Shown here in pieces: positions 1 to 5,880 of a DNA stretch of 11,030 nt. Within the stretch, counting starts at the first letter, position 1, and every line of letters begins with the position of its first letter. The position numbers were made by a program, and so were the translations under genes. Location of the stretch: assembly GCA_003167055.1 (NCBI GenBank), contig PMUE01000188.1, positions 1-11,030 on the forward strand, read 5' to 3'. The notes beneath the pieces are model-generated. The model was given only the letters and a program-made list of their open reading frames with translations. It ran no database searches and was not told where the DNA came from. The stretch is from Vulcanimicrobiota bacterium. GTDB lineage: Bacteria; Vulcanimicrobiota; Vulcanimicrobiia; Vulcanimicrobiales; Vulcanimicrobiaceae.

Positions 1-899
1 CCGCCCTCGCGCCAATACGCGTGGGTGATGACGTAGTGCCGGCCGACCTCGCGTCCCGCTTCGATCTCGCGTCCCGGTGGAAGCGCCCAGTGAAATAGCG
101 CGTTGTAGCGCGTGACGCGCTCGTCGTTCGCGGTCGCTTTAACATGTTCGAGGAACGTCGAGAAGCGCCCGATCACGCGCCGCTCGTTGAGACTGCGTGC
201 AACGCGCGCGAACTCCTCGAGGCTCACGCCGGCTTCATCCGCTCGCGCACGCCACAGATCGCGCACAATCTCGTCGGCCGAGAATTCGCGTTTGAGCGCA
301 CCGAGTACACGCCACTCCAGCGGCGAGAGTTCGACGATGGCGGTGTTCATCGGTTCCGCAAACGCGTCAGCGCGCGCTCCCGGTTCAAGACCGCGGCGAC
401 GCACGTGGCCGACGCCGAGCGCAAACACCAACTTTGCCGGCATCAGACGGAAGGCATCAGCACCGACCTCACCAGCCAAAAACTCGGCGTGCTTGCGCAG
501 CGAGTAGCCCTGCGGCACTTTGAGGGTCGTCCAGAGGCGATAACTGCTGCCCGGCGTCGCCGCGTCAGTCGAACGGATGACCACGTGTCCCGAGAACGGA
601 TCTTCCTTGAACATATAGTCGAAGGCGGCGTCGAGGCGCTCGGCCGGGACCTGCCAAGCAACGAGCGCACCTTGCGCGAGATTGGTCGACATCAGTGTCT
701 GACGGACGCGCCGGATCGTGCCGGCGCGCAGCATCGCTACGATTCGCTCGATCACGGTCTCGGGCGCGATGCCGCTGCGCGCGCAAATCTCCCCGACCGG
801 GTCCGCCTGGAAGCCGGTCAGGCGGTCTTCCGAAACGGCAAGGATTGCGGCGTTGACCGGGTCGGAAACCGCCGCGGGAACCGTGGGATGCGAGGACAT
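1..899 (-). CDS. Siroheme decarboxylase-like protein with two Lrp/AsnC-type modules (partial)
   Basis: This reading frame is open from an ATG at 899 to the left edge (299 codons, no stop), so the C-terminus is missing. AGGGGGG sits directly upstream of the ATG. Residues about 14-67 form an Lrp-like winged helix ending in GTIRRV. Residues about 75-170 form an AsnC-like domain with a YRLWTTL stretch (120-126) and RLMPAKLVFALGV (151-163). These resemble the YNLWFTL and LPALRVFKIGV segments of siroheme decarboxylases AhbA/AhbB and NirD/NirL. A second copy follows: winged helix about 190-250 (ending RRVIGRF) and the start of an AsnC-like domain (RYNALFHW, then THAYWRE). Fused pairs of this kind are known as NirDL and decarboxylate siroheme on the way to heme or heme d1. 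It lies 11 bases after the TolC gene, probably in the same operon. A plain Lrp-type regulator is the main alternative. I see no heme-pathway neighbour to confirm an enzymatic role. Confidence 0.65.
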   Translation of the reverse strand, partial: MSSHPTVPAAVSDPVNAAILAVSEDRLTGFQADPVGEICARSGIAPETVIERIVAMLRAGTIRRVRQTLMSTNLAQGALVAWQVPAERLDAAFDYMFKEDPFSGHVVIRSTDAATPGSSYRLWTTLKVPQGYSLRKHAEFLAGEVGADAFRLMPAKLVFALGVGHVRRRGLEPGARADAFAEPMNTAIVELSPLEWRVLGALKREFSADEIVRDLWRARADEAGVSLEEFARVARSLNERRVIGRFSTFLEHVKATANDERVTRYNALFHWALPPGREIEAGREVGRHYVITHAYWREG

Positions 900-910
900 G
901 CCCCCCTGGT

Positions 911-2398
911 TTACAGGCTCAGGTCGCTCGCCCCTAGGACGTACGCGTACTGCGCCTCGGCCTGACGTTCGCCGTAGAGCGCTGCGACATACGCCGTCTG
1001 CGCCGTCGCGAGGTTCGCCTCGGCCGTGACGATCGCCGTGATCGTGGAGGCGCCCACCTTATATTGGGCCTGTGTCGCCTGCAGGCTTACCGTGGCGCTG
1101 GTGACCTCGGCCTCCGCCTGCACGAGATTTGCGCGCGCCGAGATCAGATTCGCCAGACCGCCGCGCACGTCGGATTGGACCTGCAGACGCGTCATCGTCA
1201 TCGACGCACTGGCCTGATCGAGCGTCGCCGACGCGACGGCGACGTTGTAATTCGTCTGACCTTGATCGTAGATCGGAATGCTCAACGTCGCGCCAAGCGA
1301 CTCCGGCGAGGAATACGGCAACAGGACGCCGGCACCCGAACTCAATTGCCGGCTTTTCCCGCCGGTGGCGTCAGCAGTCAGCGTCGGAAACCGCGCGAGC
1401 TTGGCAAAGCGCAGATTCTCTTTGTCCGATTCCACGGTATGTTCGGAGGAAAGAAAATCAGGACGAAGCGTGTAGGCTTCTTGCAGCGCTTGCTGATAAC
1501 TGAGAATTTTCGCCTGCGGCGGCGACGCTCCGAGCAACTTCGGCGAAATCGCGGTATCGGCATCGAGTCCGAGCACGGTCGCAAACGCGGCTTGCGCCGC
1601 AATCGCCGCACCTTGCGCCGTGACCAGGGCACCGCGCGCCTGCGCGGTTTGGAACTGCGCAGCCGCGAGGTCGGAACGCGCGGCCGCGCCGGTGCGAATC
1701 TGCGCAATGACGTACTGCTCGTTTATTTCGAACTCGCGCACAAGCGCGTTGTCGGATTGAACGCTGGCGTTATCTTCGAGCAGCAAATAATAATCGGTCG
1801 CGACATTAAACGCGAGCGTCTGCAACTCACGCAAGAGCGTGTCCCGACCGGCAAAGTCGGCTTCTTTCGCGCTACGAATACCGGCGATGGTGCGTCCGCC
1901 GTCGTAGATGAGCTCGCTAATCGATATTTGCGCCGAGAGCGATGTACTGGTCACGGGCACCGACGAAGCGGTCGGCGCAGCCGACGAGAGGCCGTTGCCG
2001 GTGTTCTCGTATGTGCCGTACTGGCGCGTCGCTGAAGCCTGCGCGGAGACCGCGGGCAATAATGCACCCTTCTCAGCCCCGTACTTGGCGGCAATCTCGA
2101 GATATGCAGCGCGTTCCGAGGCAAAAGCCGGCGATTGCGCGACGGCAATGTCAACCGCCTGATTGAGCGTCACGGTGATCGGAATGCCCGGACGCTGCTT
2201 TTGCGCCGCGACGTCCGGCGCGGGCGAGCCGTACGCGGGATATGGAATCGGCGTGCCCGAGGTCGTCGGCATCGGGGCCGGCGTCGGCACGGTGATGGGC
2301 GCTTGCGACGGCTGCGCGCCGACCGCGAGTGGGACGCACAAAACTAGCGCGACGGCAACGGACAGCGATCGCGCCAAAAATCGGCGAGGCGACGTCAT
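911..2398 (-). CDS. TolC-family outer-membrane efflux channel
   Basis: The product has 495 residues, a normal length for an outer-membrane efflux protein. It would form the trimeric exit duct of a tripartite efflux or type I secretion pump. Residues 1-28 are a signal peptide (positive MTSPRRF start, hydrophobic core, cleavage near AVGA-QP). A Pro/Thr/Ala-rich segment (about 33-60) precedes two long helical-hairpin repeats, roughly 75-275 and 295-490. Typical signs are VTLNQAVDIAVAQSP (76-90), the repeated ARSDLAAAQ / ASTITAIVTAEANLATAQTAY pattern, and LSIPIYDQGQ near the turn. There is no N-terminal lipobox. The start ATG overlaps the adaptor gene's TGA by 4 bases, so translation is probably coupled; only a distant GGGGG lies upstream. 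The extended Pro/Thr segment after the signal peptide is not standard for TolC. The transported substrate cannot be read from the sequence. Confidence 0.93.
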   Translation of the reverse strand: MTSPRRFLARSLSVAVALVLCVPLAVGAQPSQAPITVPTPAPMPTTSGTPIPYPAYGSPAPDVAAQKQRPGIPITVTLNQAVDIAVAQSPAFASERAAYLEIAAKYGAEKGALLPAVSAQASATRQYGTYENTGNGLSSAAPTASSVPVTSTSLSAQISISELIYDGGRTIAGIRSAKEADFAGRDTLLRELQTLAFNVATDYYLLLEDNASVQSDNALVREFEINEQYVIAQIRTGAAARSDLAAAQFQTAQARGALVTAQGAAIAAQAAFATVLGLDADTAISPKLLGASPPQAKILSYQQALQEAYTLRPDFLSSEHTVESDKENLRFAKLARFPTLTADATGGKSRQLSSGAGVLLPYSSPESLGATLSIPIYDQGQTNYNVAVASATLDQASASMTMTRLQVQSDVRGGLANLISARANLVQAEAEVTSATVSLQATQAQYKVGASTITAIVTAEANLATAQTAYVAALYGERQAEAQYAYVLGASDLSL

Positions 2399-3660
2399 TT
2401 CGAGGTGTTTCCCCCATTCGCCGGAGCCGAAGCGGACCCGGGCGGCGAGTTGACGGCAACGAGACTGCCGTCCTTAAGCGTGTCAGGGCGTGTCGTGATC
2501 ACCTTCGTGCCGGGCTGCACTTTCGGTGAGATCACTTCGGAGAGCGTATCGGTCTGCACGCCGACGCGCACCGCTACCTCTTGTGCCTTATTGTCGGCGC
2601 CGACGACGTAGACGGCGTTGCCGTTTTCCGTCTGCGCAACGGCCGAACGCGGGACGACAATTGCGCCCGAGTGCGCCTCACGTGGCACAGTCGCGGTCAC
2701 CAGCATGCCGCCGCGTAACACATCACCGGCATTGCCCATTTGAATGCGCGCCAGGTACGAGAGCGTGCCGCTGGTTGGAACGGCATTCACCGTGCTGATG
2801 CGGCCTTGGAAGTTACGACCGGGGAGCGAACTGCTGGTGAAGCTCACTTGTGACCCGGGTTGCACGTAGGGCAAATCCGTGTCGGGCACGTTGATGTTGA
2901 TCCACAACGTATCGATGCGCGAAATCGCAAGCACGGGAGCCGACGGCCCCGCATAGGCACCCGGATCGAGCAATCGCTGCGTGATCACGCCGTCATACGG
3001 CGCATACAGCGTCGTTTGCGCGACCTGCGTGTTGAGCGTGCGCGCATTGGCTGCTGCGGCCTGCGCGGACGCCACCGCGGCCTTGGTGTTCTCCTGGCTC
3101 ACAACGTTGTTCTGCAACCCGATCCGCGCGGTGTTAAAGGCCTGTTCCGCTTGCACGTACGCTGCGTGCGCGGCTTCGAGCTGCGCCTGCGAAACGTAGC
3201 CGTCCTTATACAGTGCCGTATCTTGGTCATAGACGAGCTTGGCGTTACTCAAGGCAGCGGCATTCGTCTGCAACGTAGCTTGATTCGTTTGGATCTGAAC
3301 CGGGAGTCCAACCTGCGAACCCGTCGCCGTCGCGGACTGCTGCTGCGCCTGTGCCTGTGCCTGCTGCGCTTGCGCGCGCAAGACCGAATCATCGATCCGC
3401 GCCAGCACCTGTCCCGAGCGAACGCGATCGCCCACGTTGACGGCGATCGACGTGATCGTGCCGTTCTGCTGGAACGCTAGCACCGACTGCTCGAGCGGTG
3501 CGACCTGTCCGTCAAGCGACACGTAGGTCGCAATGTTCTGCCGCGTTGCCGCAGCGACGTCGACGCTCAACGGCGGCACCTGGTGCTGCGGGCCCTGGCT
3601 GCATGCGTTCAATGCCAGGGTAACGCCCAATGCGTAGACCGCAGCTCGCTGGTAATCCAT
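2395..3660 (-). CDS. HlyD/AcrA-type periplasmic adaptor lipoprotein
   Basis: The product has 421 residues and is a membrane fusion protein of the RND/HlyD type, bridging an inner-membrane pump to the TolC channel encoded next. I chose the ATG at 3660 because AGGGAG lies 4 bases upstream and the product then begins with a short lipoprotein signal peptide ending in the lipobox LNAC (Cys20). The frame stays open upstream for 53 more codons, but that extension is basic and has no ribosome site. Domains in order: a lipoyl/barrel-sandwich half (about 45-92, with VNVGDRVRSGQVLARID), an Ala/Gln-rich coiled-coil hairpin (about 93-225), the second lipoyl half (LYAPYDGVITQRLLDPGAY), a beta-barrel (ININVPDTDLPYVQPGSQV onward) and a membrane-proximal domain (IVVPRSAV to the end). 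The C-terminus is a disordered Ser/Pro/Ala/Asn tail. No RND, ABC or MFS pump is adjacent in the window, so the partner must lie elsewhere or off the left edge. Confidence 0.93.
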   Translation of the reverse strand: MDYQRAAVYALGVTLALNACSQGPQHQVPPLSVDVAAATRQNIATYVSLDGQVAPLEQSVLAFQQNGTITSIAVNVGDRVRSGQVLARIDDSVLRAQAQQAQAQAQQQSATATGSQVGLPVQIQTNQATLQTNAAALSNAKLVYDQDTALYKDGYVSQAQLEAAHAAYVQAEQAFNTARIGLQNNVVSQENTKAAVASAQAAAANARTLNTQVAQTTLYAPYDGVITQRLLDPGAYAGPSAPVLAISRIDTLWININVPDTDLPYVQPGSQVSFTSSSLPGRNFQGRISTVNAVPTSGTLSYLARIQMGNAGDVLRGGMLVTATVPREAHSGAIVVPRSAVAQTENGNAVYVVGADNKAQEVAVRVGVQTDTLSEVISPKVQPGTKVITTRPDTLKDGSLVAVNSPPGSASAPANGGNTSK

Positions 3661-3664
3661 GATA

Positions 3665-3670
3665 CTCCCT
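3665..3670 (-). promoter_or_regulatory. Ribosome binding site deciding the adaptor start
   Basis: Read on the minus strand this is AGGGAG, 4 bases before the ATG at 3660. It supports starting the adaptor at the lipoprotein signal peptide rather than at the longer in-frame ATG at 3819. Confidence 0.7.
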
Positions 3671-3726
3671 ATCTGATCGGCGGATCGCTTGTCTATGCCT
3701 GGATACGTGCGACCCGCCCGCTTTGA

Positions 3727-3756
3727 TTCACGATCCTGGCGTGTAATCCTGATAAT
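3727..3756 (+). promoter_or_regulatory. Possible sigma-70-type promoter for the thioesterase
   Basis: TTCACG (3727-3732) and GATAAT (3751-3756) match the -35 and -10 consensus in 4 and 5 of 6 positions, with an 18-base spacer. Transcription would begin near 3763, leaving a leader of about 55 bases before the thioesterase ATG. The same AT-rich core read on the minus strand gives TATTAT (3757-3752), which could serve as a -10 for the divergent adaptor-channel operon, though no good -35 accompanies it. Both assignments are by eye. Confidence 0.3.
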
Positions 3757-3817
3757 ATGCTTCACCCACCCGAACAGCGCTAGGAGCAAACTCGGTTTCC
3801 GCGTATTCTCCCCCGGC

Positions 3818-4219
3818 ATGAGCGCGAAACTGGAGATCGGGCGCGCGTACAGCCTTCAAACCCGGGTCGAGGAATGGATGACCGCGGAGAAGGCCGGAAA
3901 CAAGGGCGTCGATGTTCTTTCGACCTCCATGCTCGTGCAGCTGGTGGAGACCGCCGCGCTCGCATGCATCGAGCCTGCGCTCGGCCCGGATCTGGTCTCG
4001 CTGGGCACCCATATCGACCTCGAGCATCACAAGCCGGTTCCGGTCGGGTTCATCGTTCGAACCGAGGTCGAGGTTGTAATGGTCGATGGACCGCGTTTGA
4101 GTTTTGCCGTTGCCGTTTTCGACGAGCAAGAAGCGGTGGCCGAAGGCACGCATGAACGGTACCTCATCGAACGCTCGAAATTTCTCGCAAAGCTTGAAGA
4201 AAAGCTCGCTTCCGGCTAG
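3818..4219 (+). CDS. Hotdog-fold acyl-CoA thioesterase, FlK-like
   Basis: The product has 133 residues, the length of a single hotdog domain. It resembles the thioesterase family of fluoroacetyl-CoA thioesterase FlK across most of its length. Thr36, Glu44 and His70 fall at the same mutual spacing (8 and 26 residues) as the FlK catalytic Thr, Glu and His, which I recall as T42, E50 and H76. SLGTHIDLEHH, PVPVG and the closing GTHER (110-114) are also shared family segments. It should be a cytoplasmic thioesterase hydrolysing a small acyl-CoA, but specificity for fluoroacetyl-CoA cannot be claimed. I placed the start at the ATG at 3818 because homology begins there (MSAKLEIG). The frame is open 43 codons further up, but that part is unlike the family and overlaps the promoter region. 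No Shine-Dalgarno lies at the usual distance; AGGAG at 3782-3786 is too far away. It is transcribed alone, divergently from the efflux operon, and followed by a terminator. Confidence 0.85.
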   Translation: MSAKLEIGRAYSLQTRVEEWMTAEKAGNKGVDVLSTSMLVQLVETAALACIEPALGPDLVSLGTHIDLEHHKPVPVGFIVRTEVEVVMVDGPRLSFAVAVFDEQEAVAEGTHERYLIERSKFLAKLEEKLASG

Positions 4220-4229
4220 GGTGAAAGAA

Positions 4230-4246
4230 ACCCAGCCAGCCTGGGT
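4230..4246 (+). other. Small hairpin after the thioesterase
   Basis: ACCCAG (4230-4235) and CTGGGT (4241-4246) form a 6-base-pair stem with a 5-base loop, starting 10 bases after the stop codon. No T-run follows, so it is probably not a terminator by itself. It may protect the 3' end or act together with the terminator just downstream. Confidence 0.4.
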
Positions 4247-4268
4247 CTCACTGCAGGGGGGGCAAACG

Positions 4269-4317
4269 GCCTCCCGAACACATTAAGAAGGTTTGTCTCG
4301 GGAGGCTGTGCCTTTTT
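4269..4317 (+). terminator. Intrinsic terminator of the thioesterase gene
   Basis: GCCTCCCGA (4269-4277) pairs perfectly with TCGGGAGGC (4298-4306). An outer GGC (4261-4263) can also pair with GCC (4310-4312), and TTTTT follows at 4313-4317. The 20-base loop is long for a terminator. This separates the thioesterase from the barrel-protein gene, which therefore probably has its own promoter. Confidence 0.75.
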
Positions 4318-4365
4318 CGCCCGGAACGGGTGGGGTATGGCCTAATGCGTGCCGGAATGCCGCCT

Positions 4366-4377
4366 CGAGTCAACTCG
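4366..4377. promoter_or_regulatory. Inverted repeat upstream of the barrel-protein gene
   Basis: CGAGT and ACTCG flank a 2-base centre, 38 bases before the TTG start. The 2-base centre is too small for a good RNA loop, so a protein binding site is more likely than a hairpin. I could not identify a convincing -35/-10 pair around it, so this is only a candidate. Confidence 0.25.
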
Positions 4378-4404
4378 TGGAATCATTAAAGAAAACTCTC
4401 TCCT

Positions 4405-4418
4405 AGGAGGAAACATTG
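4405..4418 (+). promoter_or_regulatory. Consensus ribosome binding site with TTG start
   Basis: AGGAGG (4405-4410) is a perfect Shine-Dalgarno, 5 bases before the TTG at 4416-4418. No ATG or GTG competes at this distance, and the signal peptide starts exactly here. It fixes the start of the barrel protein and implies strong initiation despite the rare start codon. Confidence 0.88.
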
Positions 4419-5741
4419 AAGCGACTGAGCACCGGAGTCCTCGCCGCGCTGTTAGCAGCCGGTTTCGGACTTAACGCGGTCGCCGCCCCGACCTCTGCAT
4501 CGCATGGAAACATTGGAACCAACGCGATTGCGCAGTCGGGTGGCGCCATGGAGGCTCCGCCGGCGAACTTCGGTTCCCCGCCGTCGGGGCAGATACCGAT
4601 CCTCTACAACGACCACCACGTCTATGCAAAGCCCGACGTCCTCAAGCAGGGTCGCGTGCTCGCCGCGCTCGTGCGCGGGGGTACTGTGCTCATCCCGCTT
4701 CGTTCGATGTTCGAACAAATGGGCGCGACCGTGTCGTACGACGCGGCCAGCAAGACGGTGGACGTAAGTAAACCCGGCGCCGACGTGAAGGTCACGGTCG
4801 GTAAGCCGGAAGTTGTCATCAACGGCGAGTCGCGTCCGCTCGACGTGCCGCCCATCATGTACCAAGGCCACGTGCTCGTTCCGGTCCGGGTGATCTCGGA
4901 AGGCATGGGCGCGTACGTCCAGTGGGTGCCCGACAAGCAGGTTGTCGTTGTGCGGTATATCCCGCCGACGCCGCCTCCGACGCCCACGCCTCCGCCGCCG
5001 CCGCCGCCGGCAACAGCACCGCCGACGCCGACCCCGGCGCCGGTCGCAACGCCGTACAAAGATCTCTTCATCGCGGGTGACTATCTCGCGTCGCAAAAGG
5101 TCTACGACGAGTGGAGCCCCGGCAATGTGGCAAGCGGCAACCATAACGGATTCTCGTGGGGCATGCACGGTGCCGGCGAGTTCGATCTGTTCGGTCTGCC
5201 GTGGATGCTCGAAGGCAGCTATCAACAGCTGAATTACGAGCACGACTGTGGTGTCGACGCCTTGGGCGCATACACGCCAAACTGCGACGTGACCACTATC
5301 GGTGGCCTCGGCTCAACGGCAGTTCCGGCGTTTACGGTAAGCAATTACCAAGCGCAAGCCAAACTCGGACTGAAGATTGCCGATCCGCGGATTTACATCG
5401 GCGTCGGCTATCTATGGATGTCGAACAACGCGGGCTACCCGCGTGTATCGAACGTCGGGTTCGGTGCCGAGAAACTGCCCGATCTCAATCACCCGTTCTC
5501 GATTTACGCGAGCGTGTGGTACTACGGCAACGTGAAGGGCAACTTCACGGATCCGTCGGGCAACAACTACCAATTGGCGTACAACATACTTAGCTACACG
5601 GGCGGTGTGACGTACGCATTCTCCGGTACCCCGATCTTCCTTGAAGCCGGGTTCGTCGGAGAAGAGCTCAAGAACAAGATCAACGCTCCGAGCGACGCGA
5701 CCAACTTCGGTCCGTTCATCGGTCTCGGTCTCAAGTTCTAA
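4416..5741 (+). CDS. Exported PF07833-like domain fused to an outer-membrane beta-barrel
   Basis: The product has 441 residues. Residues 1-24 are a signal peptide (MKRLSTGVLAALLAAGFG, cleavage near AVAA-PT). Residues about 60-181 match the 'copper amine oxidase N-terminal' domain (PF07833): ILYNDHHVYAKPDV, GGTVLIPLRSMFEQMGATVSYDA, VVINGESRPLDVPPIMYQGHVLVPVRVISEGMGA, then VQWVPDKQVVVV. That domain is a small secreted fold common in cell-wall proteins; despite the name, nothing here suggests amine oxidase activity. Residues 183-212 are a Pro/Thr linker. Residues about 214-441 alternate polar and hydrophobic residues with aromatic girdles and end in GLGLKF, the terminal Phe typical of BAM-assembled barrels. 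Cys278 and Cys290 could form a loop disulfide. The likely location is the outer membrane, with the N-domain in the periplasm. The strong ribosome site and strong terminator suggest high expression. Its role is unknown; wall tethering is my inference. Confidence 0.85.
   Translation: MKRLSTGVLAALLAAGFGLNAVAAPTSASHGNIGTNAIAQSGGAMEAPPANFGSPPSGQIPILYNDHHVYAKPDVLKQGRVLAALVRGGTVLIPLRSMFEQMGATVSYDAASKTVDVSKPGADVKVTVGKPEVVINGESRPLDVPPIMYQGHVLVPVRVISEGMGAYVQWVPDKQVVVVRYIPPTPPPTPTPPPPPPPATAPPTPTPAPVATPYKDLFIAGDYLASQKVYDEWSPGNVASGNHNGFSWGMHGAGEFDLFGLPWMLEGSYQQLNYEHDCGVDALGAYTPNCDVTTIGGLGSTAVPAFTVSNYQAQAKLGLKIADPRIYIGVGYLWMSNNAGYPRVSNVGFGAEKLPDLNHPFSIYASVWYYGNVKGNFTDPSGNNYQLAYNILSYTGGVTYAFSGTPIFLEAGFVGEELKNKINAPSDATNFGPFIGLGLKF
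4962..5051 (+). repeat. Low-complexity Pro/Thr linker-coding stretch
   Basis: This stretch encodes residues 183-212 of the barrel protein. It is almost entirely CCG/CCT/CCC and ACG/ACC codons with a few Ala codons, including a run of seven prolines. It is a flexible or rod-like spacer between the two folded domains and is prone to replication slippage. Confidence 0.8.
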
Positions 5742-5748
5742 ATGGTCT

Positions 5749-5774
5749 GGCCCGGGTCTGAAAGGGCCCGGGTC
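5749..5774 (+). repeat. Direct repeat GGCCCGGGTC x2 able to form a hairpin
   Basis: The 10-base unit occurs at 5749-5758 and 5765-5774. Because its core CCCGGG is self-complementary, GGCCCGGG (5749-5756) can pair with CCCGGGTC (5767-5774), including one G-T pair, around a 10-base loop. It starts 8 bases after the stop codon of the barrel gene. No T-run follows. Confidence 0.7.
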
Positions 5775-5816
5775 GCACATCGTGTGCTCCAGACCTTTAC
5801 CCACCTCGTGGTGGGT
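5775..5816 (+). other. Two consecutive small hairpins in the 3' untranslated region
   Basis: GCACA-TCG-TGTGC (5775-5787) and ACCCACC-TCGT-GGTGGGT (5799-5816) are perfect stems of 5 and 7 base pairs with tight loops. They lie between the repeat hairpin and the terminator, so most of this 3' region would be double-stranded in RNA. Confidence 0.55.
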
Positions 5817-5826
5817 GGATGCTAAG

Positions 5827-5864
5827 GAGAAGAGCCTCCGGGAAACCGGAGGCTCTTCTCTTTT
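5827..5864 (+). terminator. Strong intrinsic terminator of the barrel-protein gene
   Basis: A perfect 15-base-pair stem, GAGAAGAGCCTCCGG (5827-5841) with its complement (5846-5860), is closed by a GAAA tetraloop and followed by TTTTAATT. The flanking AAG/TTT can extend the stem. On the minus strand no T-run follows the stem, so it would be a poor terminator for the convergent gene that ends at 5881. Confidence 0.93.
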
Positions 5865-5880
5865 AATTAGCGCTTCTAAT

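Noticed and set aside
144..965. 273-codon plus-strand open frame
   Set aside because: It is antisense to the siroheme-decarboxylase-like gene, whose translation has recognisable motifs and a ribosome site. The plus-strand product is Arg/His-rich, low-sense sequence.
1064..2035. 323-codon plus-strand open frame
   Set aside because: It lies antisense to the TolC gene, is extremely Arg-rich and has no domain character. It is a GC-rich shadow frame.
3661..3819. N-terminal extension of the adaptor to an ATG at 3819
   Set aside because: The 53 added residues lack family similarity, would bury the lipoprotein signal peptide and would overlap the thioesterase start. The AGGGAG site favours 3660.
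3818..4219. Fluoroacetate resistance function for the thioesterase
   Set aside because: Similarity to FlK covers the fold and the Thr/Glu/His positions, but substrate specificity cannot be inferred and no organofluorine genes are nearby.
4962..5051. Repeat array or CRISPR-like structure
   Set aside because: The repetitive look comes from Pro and Thr codons in one reading frame. There are no spacers and no palindromic repeat units.
4452..5243. 263-codon minus-strand open frame with poly-Arg run
   Set aside because: The Arg run is the complement of the Pro/Thr linker codons of the barrel protein, not a real gene.
4416..5741. Copper amine oxidase enzyme
   Set aside because: Only the N-terminal PF07833-type domain is present. 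The catalytic domain and topaquinone motif are absent.
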